NCBI RefSeq assembly: GCF_010020825.1
Contig: NZ_JAACJE010000001.1
Coordinates: 2,418,001-2,482,000 of the forward strand
DNA length: 64,000 nucleotides
Direction of reading: 5' to 3'
DNA from: Acidovorax sp. 210-6
Lineage (GTDB): Bacteria > Pseudomonadota > Gammaproteobacteria > Burkholderiales > Burkholderiaceae_C
The translations under genes and the position numbers were made by a program. Each line of letters starts with the position of its first letter. Positions within the stretch are counted from its first letter, which is position 1. Below the pieces are notes generated by a model. That model saw only the letters and a program-made list of their open reading frames with translations, was not told where the DNA came from and ran no database searches. Of the stretch, positions 19,325-28,761 are shown one piece after another.

Positions 19325-19401
19325 TGGGGTGGCTGATGGGACTCGAACCCACGACGACAGGAATCACAATCCTGGACTCTACCAACTGAGCTACAGCCAC
19401 C
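19325..19401 (-). tRNA. tRNA-His (GTG anticodon)
   Basis: The minus strand folds into a 77-nt tRNA including the extra 5' G(-1) opposite C73 that is specific to tRNA-His. The acceptor stem is GTGGCTG/CAGCCAC, the anticodon stem CAGGA/TCCTG has loop TTGTGAT (anticodon GTG), and CCA is encoded. Confidence 0.97.
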
Positions 19402-19440
19402 GTAGAGCCTGAAATTATAACTCGAATTTCAGGCCTTGCT

Positions 19441-21363
19441 TCAATTTTCCGAACTTGTTTGTGATGATGGGCGAGGAACCTTGATCTGCGCCTGGTAGCG
19501 GGATTTCAGGGTTTCATAGTAGGCCAGCCCTTCTGCGCTGGACCACCACTGGGTGTATTGCTGACGCATCTGCGAAATGAGTTGCTGATCGATGCCGTCA
19601 CTGGGCATGATGCGAATGACCTTGAGCACAGCGTAGCCCGCCGACCCCAGATCCACGCCCGTCCACAAGGGCAGCGCATCCGGTTTGGCGGAAAGTACGG
19701 CATCAACGATGGCCCGCGATTGGCCTTGCGCTTGGTCACGCGAGAGCACGATGGGTGCAGCAAGCCCCGTTGCCTGTGCAGGCTTTTCTGCCCATGCATC
19801 ACGCTTGGCCTGCCCTTCCTGGCGGGCAAGCTCCGCAGCCTTGTCGGCCACAAAACGTTGACGGACCTGCGCCTTGACTTCGTCATAGGCCTGGACTCGT
19901 GCACTTTGGTGCTCGATGACGCGGGCAGCGGCCATCTGGTTGGAGCCCAGTTCCACCGCCTCGGTATTGCGTTTGCTCTGCAAAGATTCCGACGCAAACA
20001 GTGCCTCCAGTAATTTGGGGTTGGCCAACGCGCCCACCACATTCGGCTGAGGAATACGGGTCACCCCTTGTGCCGTCTGGATCTTGAGCTTGAGCTTGTC
20101 GGCCACAGGCTGCAGGCTGTCGGCTTGTTCATACACGGTGTTGGCAAAAATCTCTGCCGTTTCAGCGTATTTGCGCTGTGCTTGCTGCTGCTTGAGCTCG
20201 GCTTCCAGCTTGGGGCGCAGTTCCTCGAAGCTGGGCTCACGAGCCGCTTTGATATCTGCCAATTGGATGATGTGGTAGCCAAAATCGGTTTCCACCACAT
20301 CACTGATGGCGCCCTTGGCCAGCCCAAATGCAGCTTCCTCAAAGGGCTTGACCATGGCTCCCCGGGCAAAGAACCCCAGGTCTCCCCCTTGCGGCGCGGA
20401 GCCTGGATCCTGCGAGTGCTTCTTGGCAAGCGCAGCAAATTCGGCAGGGCTCTTGCGCAACTGCTCCAACAGTTCCGCAGCGCGGGCCTTGGCCTTCTCA
20501 CGCTCTGCAGCCGGTGCGTCCTTGGCAGCGGCAATCAGGATGTGGCTCGCACGACGCTCTTCCTTGCCCATGTGGCGCGAGAGATTTTCCTTGTAGTAGG
20601 TCCGCAGATCGTCTTCGTTGAGGGTGATGCCTGCTCGCACCGAGTCGATATCAAACACCACGTATTCGATGCTGACCTGCTCGGGCAGCTGGAAAGAGCT
20701 GCTGTGCTTCTGGTAGTAGGCCTGAAGCTCTTCGTCGGTGGGACGCACCTTGGCTTCGTAATCTGCCGCCTTGAAGAGCGCCACCTGCACTTCACGTCGT
20801 TGGAACAGCGGATCGATCGCGGCCATTCCTTGCGAGGAAGTGGCAAAGCTGCTGCCCACCACGCCGCCGAGCACCTGGTTCAAGGACAGGTTGCGCCGCA
20901 TCGAGGCCTCAAAGCCTTCGGGCGTCATGCCCTGGGTGGCCACCAGTGCACGGTAGCCTTCCGCATCAAGACTGCCATCGGGCTTGCGCAAGGCTGCGAC
21001 CTGTGGAATCTCCTGCAGGCTGCGGGCGAGGCGAGCATCGGTGGTCACCAGGTGCATCTTTTGTGCGGCCACCTGAAGCACCCGATCACGCACCAGTTTT
21101 TCCAGCGTGGCGTAGCGGGCCTGGGGCGTATCCAACAGCTTGGCATCCATCTGGGGCTGCTCGCTGCGCTGGCGATCCGATTCAACCTTGTGGGCATTGT
21201 CCCAATCGTTTTGCGTGATGTCCTGGCCATCCACCCGCGCCACCACGGGGCTGCTGCCTGAGAAGTAGCTGGAATCAATGCCCACCAGCACGAACGAGGG
21301 GATGATCAGCAAGAACAGCAAGATCATTGCGATCTTGGTGTGCTTGCGGATGGATTCGAACAT
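19441..21363 (-). CDS. ppiD: Periplasmic chaperone / peptidyl-prolyl isomerase PpiD
   Basis: PpiD is an inner-membrane-anchored folding factor near the Sec translocon. The start at 21363 ([15 protein letters not shown]) gives 640 residues with one N-terminal membrane helix (about 12-33). A SurA_N-like region follows, then a parvulin (PpiC) domain around [12 protein letters not shown] to [17 protein letters not shown] (about residues 270-370), and a long C-terminal region. It lies downstream of hupB and a tRNA-Val, similar to the hupB-ppiD order in E. coli. A terminator precedes it, so it probably has its own promoter or depends on readthrough. Confidence 0.94.
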   Translation of the reverse strand: MFESIRKHTKIAMILLFLLIIPSFVLVGIDSSYFSGSSPVVARVDGQDITQNDWDNAHKVESDRQRSEQPQMDAKLLDTPQARYATLEKLVRDRVLQVAAQKMHLVTTDARLARSLQEIPQVAALRKPDGSLDAEGYRALVATQGMTPEGFEASMRRNLSLNQVLGGVVGSSFATSSQGMAAIDPLFQRREVQVALFKAADYEAKVRPTDEELQAYYQKHSSSFQLPEQVSIEYVVFDIDSVRAGITLNEDDLRTYYKENLSRHMGKEERRASHILIAAAKDAPAAEREKAKARAAELLEQLRKSPAEFAALAKKHSQDPGSAPQGGDLGFFARGAMVKPFEEAAFGLAKGAISDVVETDFGYHIIQLADIKAAREPSFEELRPKLEAELKQQQAQRKYAETAEIFANTVYEQADSLQPVADKLKLKIQTAQGVTRIPQPNVVGALANPKLLEALFASESLQSKRNTEAVELGSNQMAAARVIEHQSARVQAYDEVKAQVRQRFVADKAAELARQEGQAKRDAWAEKPAQATGLAAPIVLSRDQAQGQSRAIVDAVLSAKPDALPLWTGVDLGSAGYAVLKVIRIMPSDGIDQQLISQMRQQYTQWWSSAEGLAYYETLKSRYQAQIKVPRPSSQTSSEN

Positions 21364-21383
21364 GGTCAATCTTTCTGAGACAT

Positions 21384-21413
21384 AAAACAAAAGGCGAACT
21401 TTTGTTCGCCTTT
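21384..21413 (-). terminator. Rho-independent terminator after tRNA-Val
   Basis: On the minus strand GGCGAAC and GTTCGCC pair around AAAA, followed by TTTTGTTTT. It separates the tRNA-Val from ppiD. Confidence 0.88.
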
Positions 21414-21420
21414 GCATCAG

Positions 21421-21496
21421 TGGTGGGTGCTGACGGGGTCGAACCGCCGACCTACGCCTTGTAAGGGCGCCGCTCTACCAACTGAGCTAAGCACCC
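21421..21496 (-). tRNA. tRNA-Val (TAC anticodon)
   Basis: The minus strand gives a 76-nt tRNA with acceptor GGGTGCT/AGCACCC, D-arm GCTCAGTTGGTAGAGC, anticodon loop CTTACAA (TAC), T-arm with GGTTCGACCCC and encoded CCA. It lies 16 bases downstream of hupB. Confidence 0.97.
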
Positions 21497-21512
21497 ACTG
21501 AATATCCGATGG

Positions 21513-21785
21513 TCAGTTCAGGGCGTCTTTGAGGGCTTTGCCCGGGCGGAACTTGGGCACCTTGGCAGCCTTGATTTTAATCGCAGCGCCCGTGCGGGGG
21601 TTGCGGCCAGTGCGTGCAGCGCGCTTGCCCACAGCAAACGTACCAAAACCGACGAGCGACACCGTGCCGCCTTTTTTCAGTGTCTTCTTGACCGCTTCGA
21701 TCGTGGACTCCAGTGCTCGCGCAGCGGCTGCCTTGGAGATATCGGCATTGTTTGCAATGTGCTCAATCAGTTCGGTTTTGTTCAC
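21513..21785 (-). CDS. hupB: DNA-binding protein HU-beta
   Basis: HU is a small nucleoid protein that bends DNA as a dimer. The 90-residue product begins [28 protein letters not shown] in two adjoining segments, contains [22 protein letters not shown] with the prokaryotic bacterial histone-like signature, and ends in a lysine-rich helix. Gene order hupB, tRNA-Val, ppiD suggests the transcript can include the tRNA. A strong sigma70-type promoter lies upstream. Confidence 0.97.
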   Translation of the reverse strand: MNKTELIEHIANNADISKAAAARALESTIEAVKKTLKKGGTVSLVGFGTFAVGKRAARTGRNPRTGAAIKIKAAKVPKFRPGKALKDALN

Positions 21786-21897
21786 AAGAAGCCTCTCGGG
21801 AATGTGGTTGGGTTGTCTCTGTGCTTATTCAACTCGCCCAGCCCGGCATGCGCTGGGGGCGGGTGGCTGGCGCTGGCAGCTGGCACTGCCACTCTCG

Positions 21898-21926
21898 ATT
21901 AAAGCCATCGACTCTCCGGGTGTCAA
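21898..21926 (-). promoter_or_regulatory. Probable sigma70 promoter of hupB
   Basis: On the minus strand TTGACA (21926-21921) and TTTAAT (21903-21898) are separated by 17 bases, a near-consensus promoter about 110 bases upstream of the hupB start. The rest of the 289-base gap between hupB and pgsA (21786-22074) shows no further gene. Confidence 0.7.
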
Positions 21927-22074
21927 TACAACACGCCGGATTGCAACGGCGCGACAGGCGATTCTAGTCGCATTTGCGCCTGCATACGAACCAAACAGCC
22001 GCATTTTTGCCATTGCAGACCTTACGCATCTTTACCGATTGACAGGCACCCGCAAAGACGCACCAACAACCCAC

Positions 22075-22644
22075 TCAGTCTTTGACGCGCGCACGGATTT
22101 CCGGCAGCGCCTTTTGCAGGTAGTACACCATGGACCACACCGTGAGCACAGCTGCAAGCCAGATCAGCCAAGTGCCCCACACCCCTGTATCGACGAGCCC
22201 CCATACGTGCCCGTCGTACAACAGGAAGGGGATGGCCACCATCTGGACCGTGGTCTTGACTTTGCCCAGCATGTGCACGGCCACGCTCTTGCTGGCACCG
22301 ATCTGCGCCATCCATTCACGCAGGGCCGAAATGGCGATTTCGCGGCCGATGATGATGAGCGCCACGAACACATCGGCGCGCTGCAAGTGCACCAACACCA
22401 GCAGCGATGCACAAACCAGAAACTTGTCGGCCACAGGGTCCAGAAATGCACCAAACGACGAGGTCTGGTTGAGCTTGCGCGCCAGGAACCCGTCGAGCCA
22501 GTCCGTTGCCGCAAACACAATGAACATCAGCGCGGCGACGAGGTTTCGCGTGGGTTCGTCCAGCGGAGCGTAGAACACCCCGACGATCAAGGGGATCGCG
22601 ACAATGCGCGTCCAGGTCATGAGGGTGGGAATGGTCCAGAACAT
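22075..22644 (-). CDS. pgsA: CDP-diacylglycerol--glycerol-3-phosphate 3-phosphatidyltransferase
   Basis: PgsA makes phosphatidylglycerol phosphate, the first step toward phosphatidylglycerol and cardiolipin, in the inner membrane. The 189-residue protein has several hydrophobic helices and the complete CDP-alcohol phosphatidyltransferase motif: D-G-x2-A-R-x8-G-x3-D-x3-D within DWLDGFLARKLNQ and SFGAFLDPVADKF. It lies 59 bases downstream of uvrC on the same strand, the order also seen in many other proteobacteria. Confidence 0.95.
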   Translation of the reverse strand: MFWTIPTLMTWTRIVAIPLIVGVFYAPLDEPTRNLVAALMFIVFAATDWLDGFLARKLNQTSSFGAFLDPVADKFLVCASLLVLVHLQRADVFVALIIIGREIAISALREWMAQIGASKSVAVHMLGKVKTTVQMVAIPFLLYDGHVWGLVDTGVWGTWLIWLAAVLTVWSMVYYLQKALPEIRARVKD

Positions 22645-22703
22645 GGCGCGATTGTGTCATGCCCTGGATGCGGCAGACACCTGCGGACCTCCTCCATCCA
22701 CAC

Positions 22704-24644
22704 TCAGCGCAAAGCGCGGTAGATTTCCTCGGCCAGTTCGCGCGAGATGCCTTCCACACTGGCCAAGTCCTCCACGCTGGCGTCCTGCACGCCACGCACG
22801 CCGCCAAAGCGCTGTAGCAAGCGCGCGCGTTTTATCGGGCCGATACCGGGGATGTCTTCCAGCCGACTGCCGCCCACGCGTACCTTGGCGCGCGCTGCGC
22901 GCATGCCGGTGATGGCGAAGCGGTGCGCCTCGTCGCGGATCTGCGCCACCAGCATGAGTGCGGCCGAATCCCGGCCCAGATAGACCTTCTCGCGCCCATC
23001 GGCAAACACCAACTCCTCCAGCCCCACCTTGCGCCCCTCGCCCTTCTCCACACCGACGATGCGCGCCAGGTCCAGACCCAGTTCGGTAAACACGTCGCGC
23101 GCCATGGCGACCTGGCCCTTGCCACCATCGACCAGCACCAGGTCGGGGAGCCGCGCCTGGCCGGCAGCGGGCTCGGCGCCACCAGCCTCGCGCAGGGCCT
23201 GCGCCACCTTGGCGTAGCGACGCTGCAGCACCTGGCGCATGGCGGCATAGTCGTCGCCGCCGGTGATGCCTTCGATCTTGTACCGACGGTACTCGCTGCC
23301 CTGCATCTTGTGGTGGTGAAACACCACACAGGAGGCCTGCGTGGCCTCGCCCGCCGTGTGCGAAATGTCGAAGCACTCGATCGTCAGGGTATCGAGGTCT
23401 TCCTGCGGCAGATCCAGCGCCTCGGCCAAGGCGCGCGTGCGCGCCTGTTGCGAGCCCTCCTCGGCCAGCAGGCGTGCCAGCTGCAGGTCGGCATTCTGGC
23501 GCGCCATGTCGAGCCAGGTGCGGTGCTGACCACGCGGCTGGTGCACCACGCCCACGCGCTGTCCGGCCTGCTCCGTCAGCGCCTGCGCCAGCACCTTGTC
23601 CACCGGCTCGCTGGCGATCAGCAGGGGCGGCACGGGCACGCCGATGTAGTGCTGCGCGATGAAGGCCTCCAGCACCTGCTGCTCCACCGCCGGGGGCGCA
23701 GCCGCAGCATCCTCGGCGGCATAGACACCGGCGGCATCCTCCACATGCACCGGGAAGTAGGCCCGGTCGCCCAGGTGGCGGCCGCCGCGCACCATGGCCA
23801 GGTTCACGCAGGCGCGGCCACCCTGCACGCGCACGGCAAGAATGTCCACGTCCTTGTCCGAGGTGGTTTCCACCGCCTGCTGGTGCAGCACGCGCGAGAG
23901 CGCCGTGATCTGGTTGCGCAGCTCGGCCGCCTGCTCGAACTCCAGCTGCTGCGCATGCGCCATCATGCGCGACTCCAGCTCCTGCAAGAGCGCCTGGGTT
24001 TCGCCGCGCAACAGCGCCTCGGCGTGCGCCACGTCGCGGGCATAGGCCTCGGGGGCGATCAGGCCCACACAGGGCGCGGTGCAGCGCTTGATCTGGTAAA
24101 GCAGGCACGGCCGCGTGCGGTTGGCGAACACCGTGTCCTCGCAGGTGCGCAGGCGGAACACCTTCTGCAGCAGCTGGATGGTCTCCTTCACGGCCCAACT
24201 GTTCGGGTAAGGCCCGAAGTAGCGGTGGCGCTTGTCAATGCTGCCCCGGTAGTAGGCCATGCGCGGAAAGCGCTGGAGTGCCGCCTCGCCCTGCCCGTCC
24301 TTGGCAGCCACGCCGGTAATCTTGAGGAAAGGGTAGCTCTTGTCGTCGCGGAACAGGATGTTGTACCTGGGGTTCTGCGACTTGATGAGGTTGTTTTCCA
24401 GCAGCAACGCCTCGGCCTCGGAGCGCACCACCGTGGTCTCCAGGCGCGCGATCTTGCCCACCATGTGGCCGATGCGCGTGCCCCCGTGCTGCTTGGTGAA
24501 ATAGCTCGAAACGCGCTTCTTGAGGTTGCGCGCCTTGCCCACGTAAAGCAGCGCGCCTTCGGCGTCGAAATAGCGGTACACGCCCGGCAGGGGTGGCAGC
24601 GCGGCCACCTGCGCCAGCAGTTCTTCGGAATGCCCTTCTTGCAT
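22704..24644 (-). CDS. uvrC: Excinuclease ABC subunit C
   Basis: UvrC makes both incisions in nucleotide excision repair. The start at 24644 ([12 protein letters not shown]) gives 646 residues; the frame extends upstream to 24911 but that part runs across earP and is not UvrC-like. Domains in order: GIY-YIG nuclease ([19 protein letters not shown], about 20-100), UVR motif ([16 protein letters not shown]), RNase H-like C-terminal nuclease ([27 protein letters not shown]), then helix-hairpin-helix repeats ([19 protein letters not shown]). Followed by pgsA and divergent from earP. Confidence 0.97.
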   Translation of the reverse strand: MQEGHSEELLAQVAALPPLPGVYRYFDAEGALLYVGKARNLKKRVSSYFTKQHGGTRIGHMVGKIARLETTVVRSEAEALLLENNLIKSQNPRYNILFRDDKSYPFLKITGVAAKDGQGEAALQRFPRMAYYRGSIDKRHRYFGPYPNSWAVKETIQLLQKVFRLRTCEDTVFANRTRPCLLYQIKRCTAPCVGLIAPEAYARDVAHAEALLRGETQALLQELESRMMAHAQQLEFEQAAELRNQITALSRVLHQQAVETTSDKDVDILAVRVQGGRACVNLAMVRGGRHLGDRAYFPVHVEDAAGVYAAEDAAAAPPAVEQQVLEAFIAQHYIGVPVPPLLIASEPVDKVLAQALTEQAGQRVGVVHQPRGQHRTWLDMARQNADLQLARLLAEEGSQQARTRALAEALDLPQEDLDTLTIECFDISHTAGEATQASCVVFHHHKMQGSEYRRYKIEGITGGDDYAAMRQVLQRRYAKVAQALREAGGAEPAAGQARLPDLVLVDGGKGQVAMARDVFTELGLDLARIVGVEKGEGRKVGLEELVFADGREKVYLGRDSAALMLVAQIRDEAHRFAITGMRAARAKVRVGGSRLEDIPGIGPIKRARLLQRFGGVRGVQDASVEDLASVEGISRELAEEIYRALR

Positions 24645-24673
24645 GGCGCTATTGTGCGCAGACAATGCGGGCC

Positions 24674-25801
24674 ATGCGCTTGCAAACCTTTCCCACCCCG
24701 CTGCAATGGGACATCTTCTGCCGCGTGATCGACAACTTTGGCGACATCGGCGTGTGCTGGCGCCTGTCCGCCGACTTGGCGGCGCGCGGCCAGCAGGTGC
24801 GCCTGTGGGTGGACGACGCTTCGGCCCTGGCCTGGCTGGCGCCGCAAGGCCACCCCGACGTGCAGGTGCGCGCCTGGGGCAGCCTGCCCGCCGTGCACGA
24901 AGCCCCCACACAGGTGCTGGTGGAAGCCTTCGGTTGCGATATTGCTCCTGAATTCATAGCTAACAGCGCCTGTATTTCAAGCGCCACAGGCGAAAAATAC
25001 CTTTGGATCAACCTCGAATACCTCTCGGCCGAAGCCTATGTGGAGCGCTGCCACCGCCTGCCCTCGCCCGTGCGCGAGGGCGCGGCGCTGGGCGCAGTCA
25101 AATGGTTTTTCTACCCTGGCTTCACCCCGGCCACTGGCGGCTTGCTGCGCGAGACCGGGCTGATGGAGCGCCAGGCACGCTTTGACGCCGCCGCCTGGCG
25201 CGCGGCCCAGGGGCCCGGCACGCCCGACGATGCACCCGACGCCTGCTGGATCTCGCTGTTCTGCTACGAGCCCACCGCCCTGCCCGCGCTGCTGCAGCAG
25301 TGCATGCAGCGCCACACGCGGCTGCTCGTCACACCGGGCCGGGCCACGGCCGCCACGCAGGCCGCGTTGAAAACTTTGGATCAAAATGACCCGCAGGGCT
25401 CACCAGATAAGCGCGGGCAGCTATCGATTTCATACCGCAACACCTGCCCCCAAGCGGCCTTTGACGAGATGCTCTGGGCCTGCGACCTGAACCTGGTGCG
25501 CGGTGAAGATTCGCTGGTGCGCGCGCTGTGGGCCGGCCGGCCGCTGGTCTGGCAGATTTACCCGCAGCACGACAACGCGCACCACGACAAGTTGCACGCC
25601 TTTCTGGACTGGCTGCAGGCGCCCGAATCGCTGCGCCGCTTCCACGCCACCTGGAACGGCCTGGACAACGCGCCCCTGGTGCTGCCCGACAAAACCCTGC
25701 TCGCACAATGGGCAGCCTGCGTGCAGGCTGCGCGCGCGCGCCTGCTGGCACAGGACGACCTGGTGACACAAATTTTGGGGTTCGTGCAGGAAAAACGGTA
25801 A
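24674..25801 (+). CDS. earP: Elongation factor P arginine rhamnosyltransferase EarP
   Basis: EarP transfers rhamnose from dTDP-rhamnose to Arg32 of EF-P. The start at 24674 ([26 protein letters not shown], split here as [12 protein letters not shown] and [14 protein letters not shown]) gives 375 residues. Family features include [10 protein letters not shown], the C-terminal sugar-nucleotide region [23 protein letters not shown] and [11 protein letters not shown]. Two copies of the dispersed repeat lie within the frame, at 24941-25000 and 25369-25433, where other EarP proteins have variable loops. The target gene efp follows directly. Confidence 0.93.
   Translation: MRLQTFPTPLQWDIFCRVIDNFGDIGVCWRLSADLAARGQQVRLWVDDASALAWLAPQGHPDVQVRAWGSLPAVHEAPTQVLVEAFGCDIAPEFIANSACISSATGEKYLWINLEYLSAEAYVERCHRLPSPVREGAALGAVKWFFYPGFTPATGGLLRETGLMERQARFDAAAWRAAQGPGTPDDAPDACWISLFCYEPTALPALLQQCMQRHTRLLVTPGRATAATQAALKTLDQNDPQGSPDKRGQLSISYRNTCPQAAFDEMLWACDLNLVRGEDSLVRALWAGRPLVWQIYPQHDNAHHDKLHAFLDWLQAPESLRRFHATWNGLDNAPLVLPDKTLLAQWAACVQAARARLLAQDDLVTQILGFVQEKR
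24941..25000 (+). repeat. Dispersed hairpin repeat inside earP (first)
   Basis: The sequence runs ATTGCTCCTGAATTCATAGC, then AACAGCGCCTGTATTTCAAG, then CGCCACAGGCGAAAAA, matching the repeat in order and spacing. It is read in frame and encodes a stretch just before the conserved WINLEYLS. Its base composition differs clearly from the surrounding GC-rich codons. Confidence 0.72.
25369..25433 (-). repeat. Dispersed hairpin repeat inside earP (second, opposite orientation)
   Basis: Read on the minus strand this runs GAAATCGATAGC, TGCCCGCGCTTATCTGGTGA, GCCCTGCGGGTCATTTTGAT, a good match to the family. It is read in frame on the plus strand in earP and encodes the segment around [20 protein letters not shown], which looks like a surface loop. 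Confidence 0.75.
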
Positions 25802-25942
25802 AATCCAAGGCTTTGCGCAAATCGGCAGGCGCTTTTACAGCGGCCGCCACAGCGCATTCCCGCCGCGGAACATGCATCGGCACGGCAGCCCCCTGGGCTA
25901 CAGGCCCGCGCATTGAGCGGCCCCAACCCCAGGCAACATGCT

Positions 25943-26497
25943 ATGAAAATCGCTCAAGAAATCCGCGCCGGCAACGTCATCATGCACGGCAAGGATCCCA
26001 TGGTCGTGCTCAAGACCGAATACGCACGCGGTGGCCGCAACGCCGCCACCGTGCGCATGAAGCTCAAGAGCCTGATCGCCAACTTCGGTACCGAAGTGGT
26101 GTTCAAGGCCGACGACAAGATGGACCAGATCATTCTGGACAAGAAGGAGTGCACTTACTCCTACTTCGCCGACCCCCTGTACGTCTGGATGGACGCCGAC
26201 TACAACCAGTACGAAGTCGAAGCCGAGAACATGGGCGACGCCCTGAACTACCTCGAAGACGGCATGGCCGCCGAAGTGGTGTTCTACGACGGCAAGGCCA
26301 TCTCGGTCGAACTGCCCACCAGCGTCGAGCGCGAAATCACCTGGACCGAACCCGCCGTCAAGGGCGACACGTCCGGCAAGGTGATGAAGCCCGCCAAGAT
26401 CGCCACCGGCTTCGAAGTGCCCGTGCCCCTGTTCGTGGACCAGGGCGACAAGATCGAAATCGACACCCGCACCGGCGAGTACCGCAAGCGTGTCTGA
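25943..26497 (+). CDS. efp: Translation elongation factor P (EarP-type, Arg32)
   Basis: EF-P relieves ribosome stalling at consecutive prolines. The start at 25943 ([16 protein letters not shown]) gives 184 residues. The tip of the first domain reads [14 protein letters not shown], placing Arg at position 32, the residue rhamnosylated by EarP, rather than the lysine used by EpmA-type EF-P. The S1-like C-terminal domain ends with [17 protein letters not shown]. It lies 141 bases after earP and ends before a strong terminator. Confidence 0.97.
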   Translation: MKIAQEIRAGNVIMHGKDPMVVLKTEYARGGRNAATVRMKLKSLIANFGTEVVFKADDKMDQIILDKKECTYSYFADPLYVWMDADYNQYEVEAENMGDALNYLEDGMAAEVVFYDGKAISVELPTSVEREITWTEPAVKGDTSGKVMKPAKIATGFEVPVPLFVDQGDKIEIDTRTGEYRKRV

Positions 26498-26514
26498 AGC
26501 AGCTTGGCCCCAGC

Positions 26515-26548
26515 AAAAAGGCTTCCCTCGGGAAGCCTTTTTGTTTTT
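26515..26548 (+). terminator. Rho-independent terminator after efp
   Basis: AAAAAGGCTTCCC and GGGAAGCCTTTTT form a stem around TC, followed by GTTTTT. It is 18 bases after the efp stop. Confidence 0.93.
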
Positions 26549-26549
26549 G

Positions 26550-26614
26550 AGCCTTTTGCGGCTCTGGCGCCCGTCCAGCGGGCGTCATAAGCTATCAATT
26601 CAATAGCATCAAAT
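26550..26614 (-). repeat. Dispersed hairpin repeat at the rimO stop codon
   Basis: On the minus strand it reads GATGCTATTGAATTGATAGC, then TGACGCCCGCTGGACGGGCG, then CCAGAGCCGCAAAAGGC. The rimO stop codon lies inside the start of the element, so it may have replaced the original 3' end of rimO. It sits between the convergent efp terminator and rimO. Confidence 0.72.
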
Positions 26615-28000
26615 GGGCTGCGCCACCAGATCGTGGCCCTGCACGCCAACGATGCGCGCCTTGGTGAATTCGCCCACCTTCAGCTGCTTGCTGATCTTCT
26701 CGGGCGGCAGCAACTGCACGGTGCCGTCGATCTCGGGCGCATCGGCATAGCTGCGGCCCACGCCGCCCTTGCGGCCCATGGCGGGGGCATGGTCCACCAG
26801 CACCTGCATGGTCGCGCCCACGCGGCCCTGCAGCTTGGCCACCGACACCTCCTCGGCCACGGCCATGAAGCGCGCGCGGCGCTCCTCGCGTTCCTCCAGC
26901 GGCAGCATGCCGGGCAGGTTGTTGGCCTCGGCGCCGGTCACATCGCTGTAGGCGAAGCAGCCGGCGCGGTCGATCTGCGCCTCGCGCATGAAGTCGAGCA
27001 GGTGCAGGAACTCTTCTTCGGTCTCGCCGGGGAAGCCGGCGATGAAGGTGCTGCGGATCACGATGTCGGGGCAGGCCTCACGCCAGCGCTGGATGCGCTC
27101 CAGGTTCTTCTCGCCGCTGGCCGGGCGCTTCATGCGCTTGAGCACGTCCGGGTGGCTGTGCTGGAAGGGCACGTCCAGGTACGGCAGCACCAGCCCCTGC
27201 GCCATCAGTGGAATGATCTCGTCCACGCTGGGGTAGGGGTACACGTAGTGCAGGCGCACCCAGGCACCGTAGGGCGCTGCCATTTCGCCCAGCGACTGCA
27301 CCAGCTCCAGCAAGCGCGTCTTGACGGGCTTGCCGTCCCAGAAGCCCGTGCGGTACTTCACGTCCACGCCATAGGCCGAGGTGTCCTGGCTGATGACCAG
27401 CAGTTCCTTCACGCCGCCCTCGAACAAGGCCTTGGCCTCTTTCAGCACGTCGCCGATGGGGCGCGACACGAGGTCGCCGCGCATCGAGGGGATGATGCAG
27501 AAGGTGCAGCGGTGGTTGCAGCCCTCGCTGATCTTGAGGTAGGCATAGTGGCGCGGCGTGAGCTTGATGCCCGCCTCGCCGAAGGCGCCGGGCACCAGGT
27601 CGATGAAAGGATCGTGCGGCTTGGGCAGGTGGCGGTGCACGGCATCCATCACGTCCTGCGTGGCCTGCGGGCCGGTCACGGCCAGCACGCTGGGGTGCAT
27701 CTGCTGCACGAAATTGCCGCCGCCATCGCCCGAACGCGCGCCCAGGCAGCCGGTGACAATGACTTTGCCGTTTTCGGCCAGCGCGTCACCGATGGTGTCC
27801 AGGCTTTCCTTGACGGCGTCGTCGATGAAACCGCAGGTGTTGACGATGACCAGGTCAGCGCCCTCGAAGGACTTGGCGGTCTGGTAGCCCTCGGCGCTGA
27901 GTTGCGTGAGGATGAGTTCGGAGTCGGTCAGATTCTTCGGGCAGCCGAGGCTGACGAAGCCGACCTTGGGAGGTTGGGTGGGGGAGAGTGCTTCGCTCAT
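26609..28000 (-). CDS. rimO: Ribosomal protein S12 methylthiotransferase RimO
   Basis: RimO is a radical-SAM enzyme that methylthiolates an aspartate of ribosomal protein S12. The start near 28000 ([15 protein letters not shown]) gives about 463 residues; the longer open frame upstream crosses phaR in another frame. Domains: an N-terminal methylthiotransferase cluster domain ([12 protein letters not shown]), a radical-SAM core with the CxxxCxxC motif in [14 protein letters not shown], and a C-terminal TRAM domain ending in AQPI. It is followed directly by a repeat element. Confidence 0.96.
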   Translation of the reverse strand: MSEALSPTQPPKVGFVSLGCPKNLTDSELILTQLSAEGYQTAKSFEGADLVIVNTCGFIDDAVKESLDTIGDALAENGKVIVTGCLGARSGDGGGNFVQQMHPSVLAVTGPQATQDVMDAVHRHLPKPHDPFIDLVPGAFGEAGIKLTPRHYAYLKISEGCNHRCTFCIIPSMRGDLVSRPIGDVLKEAKALFEGGVKELLVISQDTSAYGVDVKYRTGFWDGKPVKTRLLELVQSLGEMAAPYGAWVRLHYVYPYPSVDEIIPLMAQGLVLPYLDVPFQHSHPDVLKRMKRPASGEKNLERIQRWREACPDIVIRSTFIAGFPGETEEEFLHLLDFMREAQIDRAGCFAYSDVTGAEANNLPGMLPLEEREERRARFMAVAEEVSVAKLQGRVGATMQVLVDHAPAMGRKGGVGRSYADAPEIDGTVQLLPPEKISKQLKVGEFTKARIVGVQGHDLVAQPI

Positions 28001-28047
28001 CCCCCGTATTGTCCCAGCATTGGGACTTCGGGGTGCCGCCCCTGATT

Positions 28048-28584
28048 TCAGCGCTTGAGGCCGAAGGCGCCGAGCATCTGCTCGGTCTGTTTCTGCATCT
28101 GCTCCTGCATCTGCGTGAAAAGGGTGCGCGACTGCTCGGTGTAGTTGCCCATCAGCCCCTGCACCATGGGCGACTGCGCCCCCATGAACTTGGCCCAGGC
28201 CTCGGGCGTCATGCCCGGCGACTGCTCGGCCAGGCGCGCCTGCATGTCGGTGAACATCTGGATGTTCTTCTCCAGGTAGCTGCCCATGAAGCCCTGCATG
28301 GCATGGCCGTAAAAACGGATGATGTTGGCCAGCACCGCCTCGCTGAACATGGGCGCGCCGCCCGCCTCTTCTTCCAGGATGATCTGCAGCAGGATGCTGC
28401 GCGTGATGTCCTCGCCCGTCTTGGCGTCGCGCACCACCAGGTTCTCGCTCGCCATCACCAGTTGCTTGACCTCGGCCAGTGTGATGTAGGTGGACGTGGT
28501 GGTGTCGTAGAGGCGCCGGTTGGGGTATTTCTTGATCACGCGCTGCGCCGACTTGGCGGCGGATGCGGCTTGGGTTTCTGGCAC
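28048..28584 (-). CDS. phaR: Polyhydroxyalkanoate synthesis repressor PhaR
   Basis: PhaR senses polyhydroxybutyrate granules and represses phasin and PHB genes, including its own. The 178-residue protein has the conserved N-terminal DNA-binding part [20 protein letters not shown], a central PHB_acc region ([28 protein letters not shown]) and a C-terminal glutamine/methionine-rich helix. It is divergent from the MaoC/Pta fusion gene. Together with bdhA further on, it indicates PHB metabolism. Confidence 0.95.
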   Translation of the reverse strand: MPETQAASAAKSAQRVIKKYPNRRLYDTTTSTYITLAEVKQLVMASENLVVRDAKTGEDITRSILLQIILEEEAGGAPMFSEAVLANIIRFYGHAMQGFMGSYLEKNIQMFTDMQARLAEQSPGMTPEAWAKFMGAQSPMVQGLMGNYTEQSRTLFTQMQEQMQKQTEQMLGAFGLKR

Positions 28585-28610
28585 GGAAGAGGCTCCTCGG
28601 GGATGACTGG

Positions 28611-28712
28611 GCAGCAGTGTTTTGCAGTGCAGCAGATTTTAGAGGGAGCACTCAAGGCTCCATGCAGAGGAATACCCTGAGAACCCTTGCTGCAACGCAG
28701 CATCAGTGCAGC
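28611..28712. promoter_or_regulatory. Candidate PhaR operators in the phaR / maoC-pta divergent region
   Basis: Two TGC/GCA-rich clusters lie between the divergent genes: GCAGCAGTG and TTTTGCAGTGCAGCAG at 28611-28635, and TTGCTGCAACGCAGC with ATCAGTGCAGC at 28687-28712. PhaR of related bacteria is reported to bind TGC-rich sequences and to repress its own gene. That these clusters are its sites is an inference. Confidence 0.4.
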
Positions 28713-28761
28713 CATATCGTGCTACCGTTGGGTCTGTTTATTGCTCACAACGCACCTGAAC

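Noticed and set aside
22923-24728. 601-codon plus-strand frame
   Set aside because: Antisense to uvrC; composition follows the codon pattern of the real gene.
25329-25913. Minus-strand frame starting inside the repeat in earP
   Set aside because: The start comes from the repeat, and the rest is antisense to earP; no family features.
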